A program made the position numbers and the translations under genes. 35,016 bases of DNA from contig NZ_JOGO01000061.1 in NCBI RefSeq assembly GCF_000719475.1, forward strand, positions 1-35,016, written 5' to 3'. The notes beneath the pieces are model-generated. The model was given only the letters and a program-made list of their open reading frames with translations. It was not told the origin of the DNA and searched no databases. Positions 17,922 to 26,272 of this stretch are shown piece after piece (within the stretch, counting starts at the first letter, position 1; each line of letters begins with the position of its first letter). Origin of the DNA: Streptomyces sp. NRRL F-5630. Lineage in GTDB: Bacteria; Actinomycetota; Actinomycetes; Streptomycetales; Streptomycetaceae.

Positions 17922-20077
17922 TGGGGCGCCGCGTGCCTACGGTCACCCAGGTGACCCAGACGGAGTGCGGACTGTGCTGCTGCATCGCCGTCATGCGCTA
18001 CTGGGGCCGAACCGAGGACTTCTTCACGGTGCGGCAGAGCCTGGAGGCGGGCCGCGACGGACTCGGCGCCAAGCAGCTCTCCGACTTCCTGCGTTCGCGC
18101 GGGATGCGGACGAAGGCGTTTCGGGTCCGGGACGTGGCCGGGCTGACCCGGTTCACCACGCCGGTCATCCTCTACTGGGAGGACTACCACTTCGTCGTCC
18201 TGGAGAAGTTCGACGGCCGGATGGCCACCGTGATGGACCCCGCCATCGGCCGGCGCCGGCTGACACGGGACGAACTGGCCGCCGGTTTCAGTGACATCGT
18301 CATCTCCGCCGAACCCGGCGAGGAGTTCACCCGGCAGAAGCAGCCCGCCACCAAGGACTGGCGGTCGGTGCCCCTGTTCGCTGACCGCTCCGCCTCCCGC
18401 ATCGCCCTGGTCACCCTGCTCTCGCTCAGCGGCTACCTCGCCGTCCTCGGCATCCCGGCCCTGACGAAATGGGCGGTGGACCGGCAGTCCGACTGGACCG
18501 ACCCCGGCGATCTGGGCCTCGTGCTCGGCGCGATCGGCGCGGCGGCCCTCGGGTACCTCGTGCTGTGGCTCCTGCGGGTGAGCGTACTGGCCTCGCTCAT
18601 CGGGCTCATGGGCGCGCACCTGATGTCCCACACCTTCCGCCGCCTGCTGAGCCTGCCGTACAAGTTCTTCACCACCCGGCAACCCGGCGAACTGCTGTTC
18701 CGGCTGAATACCGTGAACGCGGTGCGCGACCTGCTGTCCTCACGGATCGCGCAGGGCGTCCTCGACATCGGCACCCTCGTCTGCATCGGCGTCTACCTCT
18801 ATGTCACGGAGTGGCGGATCGGGCTGATCGCCACCGGGCTCTTCGCCTGCAACGCGCTCTACCTGTGGCTGACCCGCACCCGCGTCAAGGAAGTCACGGA
18901 CGCCGAGATCAGCCAGCTCGGCCGCAGCCAGTCCACCCAGCTCGACGCCATCGTGTCGATCCCCACCATCAAGATGGGCGGCTACGCGCAGCAGTTCGCC
19001 GACGAGTGGGCCAAGGTCTACACGGCGTCGCTGGACGCGATGAAGCGCCGGATGCGGCTCCAGCAGGGCTGGATCGCCGGGATCGCGACCACCACGCAGA
19101 TGTTCGGCCCCATGGTGCTGCTCCTGTCCAGCCTGTACTTCGTGGCGCACGGCATGGTCTCGCTCGGCTCGGCCATCGCGGTGCAGTCGGTGTCGGTCAC
19201 CTTCTTCTCCATGACCACCTCGGTGTTCCAGATGTTCACCGAGTTCACCGAGGCGTCCCGGTACATGGCACGGCTCAGCGACATCACCGCGCACGACAGC
19301 GAGGCCCCCGGCGGCGACCTCAAGGAGCTGCCTGACGCCTCCCTCACGTTGCGGGACGTCGGCTTCCGGTACACCCGGCACGCGGCCCCGGTGATCGACG
19401 GGGTGTCCCTCGACGTCCCGGCAGGGTCGCGAGTGGCACTGGTCGGCACCTCGGGCTCCGGGAAGTCCACCCTCGGCCGGCTGCTGTGCGGGCTGCACGA
19501 ACCGACCTCCGGCACCATCGAGTTCGGCGGGCGGCCGATGGCCGACTACGACAAGGACTTCCTGCGCCGCCAGATCGGCTACATCCCGCAGGAAGTGCAT
19601 CTGCACAACCGCACGATCCTGGAGAACCTCACCCTCGGCCAGGACATCGACGCCGAGGAGGTACGGGAGTTCTGCGCGCAGGTCGGCATCCTCGACTTCG
19701 TCGACGCCCTGCCGATGGGCCTCAAGACCCTGGTGTCCGAGCTGGGCGCGAACTTCTCCGGCGGGCAGCGGCAGCGACTGGCGATCGTACGGACACTGCT
19801 CCAGCGCCCGAAGATCGTGGTGATGGACGAGGCCACCGCCTCGCTGGACACCATCAACGAGCGCCGCGTCACCAAGATCATGAAGGAGATCGGCGCCACG
19901 CAGGTCATCATCGCCCACCGGCTGGCCACGATCCGGAACGCCGACCGCATCTATGTGCTCGGCGACGGACGCGTCATCGAACACGGCACTCACCAGCAGC
20001 TCTTGGACAACCAGGCGACCTACGCGGTGCTCTACGCGGAAACCGGCGCCTCGACCCTCGTAGGCGAGACAGCATGA
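17921..20077 (+). CDS. lanT: Bifunctional leader peptidase/ABC exporter (LanT)
   Basis: A 718-residue membrane exporter. The N-terminal C39 peptidase domain has catalytic Cys16 (TQTECGLCC), His90 (DYHFVVLE) and Asp106 (MDPAIGRR) and cuts leaders after GG/GA. A six-helix transmembrane domain follows (about 150-440), then the ATPase: Walker A GTSGSGKS (Lys515), signature FSGGQRQR (Ser613), Walker B IVVMDEATASLD (Asp636, Glu637) and H-loop His666. It should cleave and export both mature peptides, whose leaders end in GA and GG. The start ATG overlaps the lanM1 stop by one base; the long open frame upstream of it is out of frame with lanM1. Its stop overlaps lanM2 (ATGA), giving tight translational coupling. 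Confidence 0.97.
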   Translation: MGRRVPTVTQVTQTECGLCCCIAVMRYWGRTEDFFTVRQSLEAGRDGLGAKQLSDFLRSRGMRTKAFRVRDVAGLTRFTTPVILYWEDYHFVVLEKFDGRMATVMDPAIGRRRLTRDELAAGFSDIVISAEPGEEFTRQKQPATKDWRSVPLFADRSASRIALVTLLSLSGYLAVLGIPALTKWAVDRQSDWTDPGDLGLVLGAIGAAALGYLVLWLLRVSVLASLIGLMGAHLMSHTFRRLLSLPYKFFTTRQPGELLFRLNTVNAVRDLLSSRIAQGVLDIGTLVCIGVYLYVTEWRIGLIATGLFACNALYLWLTRTRVKEVTDAEISQLGRSQSTQLDAIVSIPTIKMGGYAQQFADEWAKVYTASLDAMKRRMRLQQGWIAGIATTTQMFGPMVLLLSSLYFVAHGMVSLGSAIAVQSVSVTFFSMTTSVFQMFTEFTEASRYMARLSDITAHDSEAPGGDLKELPDASLTLRDVGFRYTRHAAPVIDGVSLDVPAGSRVALVGTSGSGKSTLGRLLCGLHEPTSGTIEFGGRPMADYDKDFLRRQIGYIPQEVHLHNRTILENLTLGQDIDAEEVREFCAQVGILDFVDALPMGLKTLVSELGANFSGGQRQRLAIVRTLLQRPKIVVMDEATASLDTINERRVTKIMKEIGATQVIIAHRLATIRNADRIYVLGDGRVIEHGTHQQLLDNQATYAVLYAETGASTLVGETA

Positions 20078-22893
20078 CTGAGACCCCATCCCCCGCCCCC
20101 GCGTCCACCGCTTCCGCGCTCGCCGTGCCCGCGCACCCGCAACCCGCGCCCTCCGTGTCCGTGGCCGCCTTCCTGCCCTTCTACCTCGACCTGGCACCCC
20201 GCGACGCCCTCGCCTCCGCACTCGCCCCGCTGCTGGAGGAGACGGTGGCCCCCGAGGCCCGCGACGACACCCTGCACACCCTGTGGGACGTGCTCGTCTG
20301 CACCGTCGAAGGGCACAGCTACCGCACCCTGATCGGCGAGTTCCACGCCCACAGGGAAGCCCTCGGCCTGCCCGTGGACGCCGACAGCCGCACCGCGCTG
20401 GACTCCTTCACCGCGCTGCTCGCCGACCCGGAGCGGCGGGCCGCGCTGCTCGGCCGCTACCCGGTGCTCGCCGAACGCCTGAAGACCGTCATCGGCAACA
20501 TCCACGCCGCCTGCCGGGAGATGCTCCAGGCATGGCGGGACGACGCGCACGTGCTGGCCGAGGCCTTCGGCCTGGACCCGGCGGGCGAGGCCCTCACCCG
20601 CGTCGCCCCCTCCCCGTCCGACCCCCACAACGGCAACCGCCGCGTCTTCTTCGTCACCACCGCGAGCGGCCACGACCTCGTCTACAAGCCGCGCCCGCTC
20701 ACCGGGGACGACCTGCTGCGTGACCTGTACCGCGCCGCCGGCGAACGGCTGACGTACTCCCTGGAGCACTGCGTCCCCGAGTCGGTGACCGTGGGCCACC
20801 ACGGCTGGCAGCGCTTCACCGAGGCGTCACCGATGACCGCCTCCGCCGAACCCGCCCGCTACTTCTACCGGTTCGGCGCGCTGACCTGCCTGCTCAGCGC
20901 GATCGGCGCGACCGACCTGCACGACGAGAACCTCCTCGCACACGGCGAGCACCCCTGCGTCATCGACTCCGAAACGGTGCTGCGCGGCGACGGGGGAGTA
21001 CCGGACGAGAAGCTGCCCCACCGGCTGATCAACCACATGAAGTCCTCGGTGACCTCCACCATGCTGCTGCCGGTGGAGAACCCGGACTCCGCCATCGACG
21101 TCCTCATGTCCGGTGCCGGCCTCGTCGGCGAGCAGGAGTCCCAGATGCGCACCCCGTCCGTCGCGGACAAGGAGAGCGACGCGATCCGGGTCGTCTGGGA
21201 CACCGTCACCTACCACCACACCACGAACGTGCCCCGGCTCGGGGACGACCCACTCCTCATCACCGACCACTTCCCGCACGTCATGGCCGGGTACCGGGAC
21301 GCCCTGGCGTTCCTGGCCGGGCCGGAGACCGAAGAAGTGCTCCGCGGTCACCCGGACACCCACGTCCGGTCGGTGCTGCGCTCCACCGAGGTCTACAGCC
21401 GCTACCTGGACGCCTCCACCCACCCCCGCTACCTGGGCTCGCGCACCGAGGCCGACCGGCTCCTCGGCCTGCTCAACAGCAAGCCCCGGCCACTGCCCGA
21501 GGGCCAGCTCGCCTACCTGCGGGACGCCGAGTCCCAGGGGCTGGACGCGGGCGACATCCCGTACTTCTCCGTACGCGCCGGCGCCACCACGCTGCGCGCC
21601 CACGACCGGGACCTGCCGGACTTCTTCACCGTCTCACCGGTCGACAACGCGCTGCGCGGGGTCCGCGCCGCCCGCGAACGGCACGAGCGCTACCACCAGT
21701 TCCTCGTCGAGGAGTGCATCGGCGGGATCGCCTCCGCACCCGGCGGGCTGTCCGCGCACAGCGTGTTCGGCGGCGACGCGCTGGCCCGCTCCGCCCCCGG
21801 CACCTGGGGCTTCGCCGTCGCCGACGTGGTGCGGGACCTCGCGGTCACCGCCCAGGGAGCGGACGGCCTCCACGTGGGCTGGCTCGGCAGCATCGGCCCG
21901 GACCGCAACGCCGCCACCATCACCCCGGGCAACTACGTCGCCTTCCACGACATGGGCGGCATCACCCGGCTCATGCGCCGCGCCGCCGCGCTCAACGGCC
22001 GGTACACGGAGTTCGCCCGTGCGGCCGACGCCGGGCTCGCCACGCTCACCACCGAGTACCGCAACGTGCTGGACACCATGCCCGAGTCCGTCTTCTCCGG
22101 ACTGGCTTCGCTGCTGCTGTCCCGCCCGGACGCCGTCGACGACGCCTGGGCCGGCGAACTCGTGGCGCTGATGGAACGCAGGGGCGAGGACCGCGAACCA
22201 GACGTGGCCAACGGCCCGGCCGGGGTCCTCATGGCCCTGCTCGCCCGGCTGGAGAACGGCCGCACCGCGGGCACCGGCGCGATCGAGGATGTCCTGCGGC
22301 TCGCGTTCGCCGACGCCCGGCGCGCACCCGGCGGCGCCGAGATGGAACTCGCCCACGGCGACCTCGGCCTCTACTGGGCGAAAGCCCGCGCCGGCCGCGT
22401 CCTCGGCCACCGCGCGATGGCCGAAGAGGCGTTCGGCTGGCTCGCCGCCCGGCTGGACGGGCACCGCCCCGCCGTCCCCGGCTGGTGCAAGGGCGCCGCC
22501 GGAGTGCTGCTGGCCGCCGCCGAGATCTGCCACTCCGCCGGACGGTACGACTGGCTGGCCGGACAGCGCCTCGACGCGCTGGTGACGACGGCGACCGCGC
22601 TGGACGACGGCCCGGTCGAGGTCTCCGTGTGCCACGGCAGCAGCGGCACCGTCCAGGCGCTGCTCTCCGTCGCCGCCCTCACCGGCGACACGTCCCTCGC
22701 CGACCGGGCCCGAGCCCACCAGGCCGCGGTGCTCGACCGGGCCCGCCGGTACGGGTTCTACACCGGTGTCGCGGGCCGCACTTCGCTGATCGGCTACATG
22801 CTAGGTTGGTCCGGCGTCGCCGACACCGACCTGATGTTGGCCTCCGCCACCCCGGCCCCGGCACCGATCGCACTCACCGGCGAGGAGCGATGA
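20074..22893 (+). CDS. lanM2: Class II lanthionine synthetase, second copy (LanM2)
   Basis: A 939-residue LanM, clearly diverged from the first copy. Dehydratase residues are Lys205 (LVYKPRP), Asp281/His283/Asn286 (DLHDEN) and Asp298/Glu300 (VIDSETVL). Cyclase zinc ligands are Cys805 (PGWCKGAAG) and Cys853-His854 (VSVCHGSSG). All key residues are present, so both domains should be active. A Pro/Ala-rich N-terminal tail of about 30 residues precedes the domain. Start and stop overlap the neighbours (ATGA on both sides). Following the lacticin 3147 order (M1-T-M2), it probably modifies the beta peptide. A single LanM serves both peptides in some actinobacterial two-peptide systems, so the presence of two here argues for one enzyme per peptide. 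Confidence 0.97.
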   Translation: MTETPSPAPASTASALAVPAHPQPAPSVSVAAFLPFYLDLAPRDALASALAPLLEETVAPEARDDTLHTLWDVLVCTVEGHSYRTLIGEFHAHREALGLPVDADSRTALDSFTALLADPERRAALLGRYPVLAERLKTVIGNIHAACREMLQAWRDDAHVLAEAFGLDPAGEALTRVAPSPSDPHNGNRRVFFVTTASGHDLVYKPRPLTGDDLLRDLYRAAGERLTYSLEHCVPESVTVGHHGWQRFTEASPMTASAEPARYFYRFGALTCLLSAIGATDLHDENLLAHGEHPCVIDSETVLRGDGGVPDEKLPHRLINHMKSSVTSTMLLPVENPDSAIDVLMSGAGLVGEQESQMRTPSVADKESDAIRVVWDTVTYHHTTNVPRLGDDPLLITDHFPHVMAGYRDALAFLAGPETEEVLRGHPDTHVRSVLRSTEVYSRYLDASTHPRYLGSRTEADRLLGLLNSKPRPLPEGQLAYLRDAESQGLDAGDIPYFSVRAGATTLRAHDRDLPDFFTVSPVDNALRGVRAARERHERYHQFLVEECIGGIASAPGGLSAHSVFGGDALARSAPGTWGFAVADVVRDLAVTAQGADGLHVGWLGSIGPDRNAATITPGNYVAFHDMGGITRLMRRAAALNGRYTEFARAADAGLATLTTEYRNVLDTMPESVFSGLASLLLSRPDAVDDAWAGELVALMERRGEDREPDVANGPAGVLMALLARLENGRTAGTGAIEDVLRLAFADARRAPGGAEMELAHGDLGLYWAKARAGRVLGHRAMAEEAFGWLAARLDGHRPAVPGWCKGAAGVLLAAAEICHSAGRYDWLAGQRLDALVTTATALDDGPVEVSVCHGSSGTVQALLSVAALTGDTSLADRARAHQAAVLDRARRYGFYTGVAGRTSLIGYMLGWSGVADTDLMLASATPAPAPIALTGEER

Positions 22894-22895
22894 CG

Positions 22896-23843
22896 ATGCG
22901 GTACTCGCTGGTCCTGCCGATCGTCGCGGTCCGCCCCGAACAGGCCGTGCCGTTCGCCAACCTCGTCCGCTGGACCCGCGCGGAACGACTCTGGCAGGGA
23001 CAGAGCCAAGTCGTCGACAACCACCAACTGGCCGCCTGGCTGGCCGGCATCGGCATCCGCGTCCCCACCGGCTTCGGCGTCGACCTCACCCCGCTGCGCA
23101 CCCCCTACCACGCGGCGAGCGAGGCCCGCTCCACCGCGCTGGTCACCGGCTGCCCCGTGCTCGCCGCGTACGGCCCCGGCTGGCCCGACTACCAGCGGGC
23201 GGTGCTCGGCGAGCCGTACCGCAGCCCGCTCGCCGCGACCCGCGACTACGTGAGCGCGGTCCGCGCCCTGCTCCGCGGCGAACTGGCCGAGAACGAAGGC
23301 GGCGCCCATCCGATGCGCGCCGGGCTGCTCACCGTGCCCGCCCCGGAAGTACGGGTCGGCATCGGCGCGCTCCGCCCGCGGATGGCCGAACTCGCCGGTC
23401 AGGTCGCGGACGCCGCCGTCACCTGGCTCTCCCCGCCGGAACATCTCCGGGACGTCCTGGTCCCGCGCGTCACCGAGGCGAGCGCGGCGGCCGGACGCGA
23501 CCCGGTGCCCACCACCGCCATCGTGCCGATGGCGCTCGCCGAGGACGGCCGCGAGCACGACGACACCGCCCTGGCCACCTTCGGCGCCCACCTGCGCGCC
23601 CCCCACTACCAAGCCGCGCTCCGCGAGGCCGGGCTCGACCTCACCGGCGAACCCGCCGACGCGGCGAAGCTCACCGAAGCGGGCGGTTTCCTGTGGGGCA
23701 CCCCCTCGGACATCCGCGACGGGCTGCGCCGGTACGAGGAGGCGGGTGTCGACGAGGTGGTGCTGAACGTGACGGGCGTCGCCGCGACCAAGGGCGCCCG
23801 CGCCGCGGCCTCCGACCTGGAACGTGTGCTCGACATCCTCTGA
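22896..23843 (+). CDS. lanJ: Luciferase-like F420/flavin-dependent reductase in LanJ position
   Basis: A 315-residue protein of the luciferase-like (LLM) fold, to which bacterial F420- and FMN-dependent oxidoreductases belong. Visible family features are an N-terminal barrel strand MRYSLVLPI, RVPTGFGVDLTPLRTPYHAA, VRVGIGALRPRMAELAGQVADAAVTWLSPPEH and the C-terminal GTPSDIRDGLRRYEEAGVDEVVLNV. It occupies the place of ltnJ in lacticin 3147, whose zinc-dependent product reduces dehydroalanine to D-Ala. Related F420-dependent LanJC enzymes (LxmJ of lexapeptide) do the same chemistry. Hence a D-Ala-forming role on Ser7 (alpha) and Ser10 (beta) is a good inference. ATG at 22896 has GAGGAG 8 nt upstream; an alternative ATG at 22890 overlaps the lanM2 stop. 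F420 rather than FMN use is likely but not visible from sequence alone. Confidence 0.85.
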   Translation: MRYSLVLPIVAVRPEQAVPFANLVRWTRAERLWQGQSQVVDNHQLAAWLAGIGIRVPTGFGVDLTPLRTPYHAASEARSTALVTGCPVLAAYGPGWPDYQRAVLGEPYRSPLAATRDYVSAVRALLRGELAENEGGAHPMRAGLLTVPAPEVRVGIGALRPRMAELAGQVADAAVTWLSPPEHLRDVLVPRVTEASAAAGRDPVPTTAIVPMALAEDGREHDDTALATFGAHLRAPHYQAALREAGLDLTGEPADAAKLTEAGGFLWGTPSDIRDGLRRYEEAGVDEVVLNVTGVAATKGARAAASDLERVLDIL

Positions 23844-23916
23844 CCCCCCACCCGCACCGCACCCCCACCCACGGCGGGCAGCCCCTCACGGCGCCCGCCC
23901 GGCACAACCGGAAGCC

Positions 23917-24834
23917 ATGATCCAAGTAGAGAACCTCAGCAAGCGCTACGGCGACACCCTCGCGGTCGACGACCTGTCGTTCACCGTCACCCCCGGCAAG
24001 GTGACCGGGTTCCTCGGGCCCAACGGCGCGGGCAAGTCCACCACCATGCGCATGATCCTCGGCCTGGACCGCCCCACCGCCGGGCGCGCCCTCATCGCGG
24101 GACGCCCGTACGAGGAACTGGAGCGGCCGCTGACCGTGGTCGGCGCGCTGCTGGACGCCAAGGGCGTGCACGGCGCCCGGACCGCCTACCACCACCTGCT
24201 CGCGCTGGCCGTGAGCAACGGCCTGCCGCCGAGCCGGGTCGACGAGGTACTGGAAATGGTCGGGCTGACCACCGTGGCCCGCAAACGCGCCAAGGGCTTC
24301 TCCCTCGGCATGGGCCAGCGCCTCGGCGTCGCGGCGGCGCTGCTCGGCCGCCCCGACGTCGTCGTCCTGGACGAGCCCGTCAACGGCCTCGACCCCGAAG
24401 GGGTTCTCTGGGCCAGGGAATTGATGAAACGGCTGGCGTCCGAGGGGCGCACGGTGCTGGTCTCGTCGCACCTGATGAACGAGATGGCGGTCACCGCCGA
24501 CCACCTCGTCATCATCGCCCGCGGCCGACTGCTCGTGGACTCGCCGATGAACGAGTTCATCGACCAGCACTCCCACGCGTCCGTCACCGCCCGGGTCTCC
24601 GACCCGGAGGCGCTCAAGGACGCGCTGGACACCGAGGGCATCCGCAGCGCACGGCTGCCCGACGGACGGATCGAGGCCCTGGACGTCACTCCCGAGCGGG
24701 TCGGTGAACTTGCCAGCGACCGCCGGATCGCCGTCTACGAGATGGGTCGGCGGACAGCGTCCCTGGAGCAAGCGTTCATGGAACTGACCTCTGAGCAGAC
24801 CGAGTACCGCGCCGTCCTGGAGGTGGGCCGGTGA
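23917..24834 (+). CDS. lanF: Lantibiotic immunity-type ABC transporter, ATP-binding protein (LanF)
   Basis: A 305-residue ATPase: Walker A GPNGAGKST near the N-terminus (residues ~38-46), Q-loop region VVGALLDAKGVHG, a signature-like FSLGMGQRLGVAAALLG, Walker B VVVLDEPVNGLDPEG and the H-loop SSHLMNEMA. The C-terminal extension is of the multidrug/bacitracin (BcrA/LanF) subclass. The start ATG at 23917 fits the domain; the frame before it overlaps the lanJ end. It overlaps the permease gene by GTGA. With the permease it should expel peptide from the membrane and protect the producer. In lacticin 3147 the immunity genes ltnFE are divergent from the biosynthetic operon, whereas here they follow lanJ directly. 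Confidence 0.9.
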   Translation: MIQVENLSKRYGDTLAVDDLSFTVTPGKVTGFLGPNGAGKSTTMRMILGLDRPTAGRALIAGRPYEELERPLTVVGALLDAKGVHGARTAYHHLLALAVSNGLPPSRVDEVLEMVGLTTVARKRAKGFSLGMGQRLGVAAALLGRPDVVVLDEPVNGLDPEGVLWARELMKRLASEGRTVLVSSHLMNEMAVTADHLVIIARGRLLVDSPMNEFIDQHSHASVTARVSDPEALKDALDTEGIRSARLPDGRIEALDVTPERVGELASDRRIAVYEMGRRTASLEQAFMELTSEQTEYRAVLEVGR

Positions 24835-25559
24835 AGCAGGCCCTGCACGCCGAGTGGATCAAGCTGTACAGCCTGCGCACGCACCTCGCCTGCCTGCCGG
24901 TCTACGTCTTTGTCTGCCTCGGCATCAGCCTCCTGATGGGGTGGACCAGCCGCCACAGCGACGGCATCGACCCCGTCGCCCTCGGTTTCTCCGGGATGCA
25001 GAGCGGCATGGTCCTGCTCGTCGTCATCGGCGTGCTCGCCGTCACCAGCGAGTACGCCTCCGGCTCCGTGCGCGGCTCCCTGCTCGCGGTGCCCCGGCGT
25101 GGGCGCTTCCAAGCGGCGAAGCTCGGCGCGCTCGCCCTGGTGGCCGCCGTGGTGTCGGCGATCACCGCGCCGCTGTCGTACCTGCTGGTACAAGGACTGC
25201 TCGGGGACCGGGGGACCGGTGTGGACGGCGAGGTCGTGGCCCGGATGGGCGGCGCGGTCCTCTACACCGTGCTGCTGGTGCTGTTCTCGATGGGAGTGGC
25301 CCTGGTGCTGCGCTCCACCGCGCTGACCCTCGGCGTGCTGGTCCCGTTGTTCTTCATGATCTCCACCATGCTGGCCAACATCCCGGCCACCCGCGCGGTC
25401 GCCCAGTTCCTGCCGGACATGGCCGGCTCCCTGGCGCTGCGCCACGACCTCCCCGCGCACAGCGTCCTCGGCCCGGTCAGCGGCCTGGCCGTGCTGGCGG
25501 CGTGGGCGGTGGCGGCCATCGCGGCGGGCCGCTTCGCACTGGCCCGCCGGGACGCGTAG
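24831..25559 (+). CDS. lanE: ABC-2 type permease (LanE-like immunity protein)
   Basis: A 242-residue integral membrane protein with about six hydrophobic helices (for example LACLPVYVFVCLGISLLMGW, SGMVLLVVIGVLAV, LGALALVAAVVSAI and LVPLFFMISTMLANIP). It has the ABC-2 pattern of a short cytosolic N-terminus (MKQALHAEWIKLYSLRTH) and the sequence VTSEYASGSVRGSLLAVPRR after helix 2. The GTG start overlaps the ATPase stop. It is the last gene of the lantibiotic operon, followed by a hairpin. It is the membrane partner of the preceding ATPase in self-protection. Only one permease is seen; there is no separate LanG or LanI in the operon. Confidence 0.88.
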   Translation: MKQALHAEWIKLYSLRTHLACLPVYVFVCLGISLLMGWTSRHSDGIDPVALGFSGMQSGMVLLVVIGVLAVTSEYASGSVRGSLLAVPRRGRFQAAKLGALALVAAVVSAITAPLSYLLVQGLLGDRGTGVDGEVVARMGGAVLYTVLLVLFSMGVALVLRSTALTLGVLVPLFFMISTMLANIPATRAVAQFLPDMAGSLALRHDLPAHSVLGPVSGLAVLAAWAVAAIAAGRFALARRDA

Positions 25560-25561
25560 CG

Positions 25562-25593
25562 GCTGCCTGACGAGGGGCGGCGAGTCGGGCAGC
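25562..25593 (+). terminator. Hairpin terminator of the lantibiotic operon
   Basis: The arms gctgcctgac and gtcgggcagc form a 10-bp stem with one G-T pair and a 12-nt loop, starting 3 nt after the permease stop. The position fits the operon end. About 300 bases without a gene follow. Confidence 0.7.
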
Positions 25594-25893
25594 AGGGGGG
25601 AGACGGGACCAAACCCGTTCACCACGGCGCACGCTGGGGCGCCCCCCGAAAGCCTGATCCGCCGTCAACAGGGCGGCGCGCCGCCACCTCCGCGAGCGCT
25701 ACGACGCCTTGGGCCCGGCATCGGCACCGTTTCGACATCTGCCGAGTGTTCGTCCGCGACGGTGCGGCAGCCCCCTCCGGGGCCGGTACGACCAGCGCCT
25801 CGACGCCCGTCGGGCCCTGGCGTCCGGCCTGTCGGCGGGGGAGAGGGGGACTCTCGTCGCGGACATGGACGCGCCGACGGCGAGTACTCAGGG
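25594..25893. other. Spacer between lantibiotic operon and padR; no gene recognised
   Basis: About 300 bases without a convincing coding frame. Frames crossing it have no ribosome site and unnatural composition. It separates the lantibiotic terminator from the padR promoter region. Confidence 0.45.
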
Positions 25894-25922
25894 CTGGCCA
25901 ATACTTCGTCGCTCGATATATG
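25894..25922 (+). promoter_or_regulatory. Candidate padR promoter giving a leaderless transcript
   Basis: A -10-like TATATG (25917-25922) lies 8 nt before the padR ATG and 17 nt after a weak -35-like ctggcc. No ribosome site precedes the ATG, and the expected transcription start is at or next to the A of the ATG. A leaderless mRNA, common in these bacteria, is the simplest reading. Confidence 0.4.
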
Positions 25923-25930
25923 CTCCACTC

Positions 25931-26272
25931 ATGACCACCCGGAAGCCGTCCCTGACGGAACCGCAGTACTTCATCCTCGCCGCGCTCATGGACGGGCCGT
26001 TGCACGGTTACGGCATCATCAAGGCCGCCGAGCAGGCCACCGACGGGCGGCTGCGGATCGCTGTCGGCACGCTCTACGGCGCGCTGGAGCGGTTGGAGCG
26101 GGCCGGGCTGGTGGCCCCCGGTGACGAGGAGATCGTGGACGGACGGGCGCGGCGCTACTACCGGCTCACCGAGGACGGCAGCCAGGCACTGGCCCGGGAG
26201 GCGCTCAGGATGCAGCAGGCGGCGTTCCTCGTCATCGGACGCTCACCCCAGGCCGGGGCGGCACCCGCGTGA
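25931..26272 (+). CDS. PadR-family transcriptional regulator
   Basis: A 113-residue winged-helix regulator of the short PadR type: LTEPQYFILAALMDGPLHGY, then GTLYGALERLERAGLV (recognition helix), the wing VDGRARRYYRLTEDG, and a short dimerisation helix. Its start at 25931 matches the family N-terminus and lies just behind a -10-like sequence; the longer upstream frame lacks a ribosome site. It is coupled by a GTGA overlap to a membrane protein gene, a common PadR arrangement. Being next to the LanFE genes, it may sense membrane stress or the lantibiotic and control immunity or the coupled gene, but no operator links it to the lantibiotic promoter. Confidence 0.88.
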   Translation: MTTRKPSLTEPQYFILAALMDGPLHGYGIIKAAEQATDGRLRIAVGTLYGALERLERAGLVAPGDEEIVDGRARRYYRLTEDGSQALAREALRMQQAAFLVIGRSPQAGAAPA

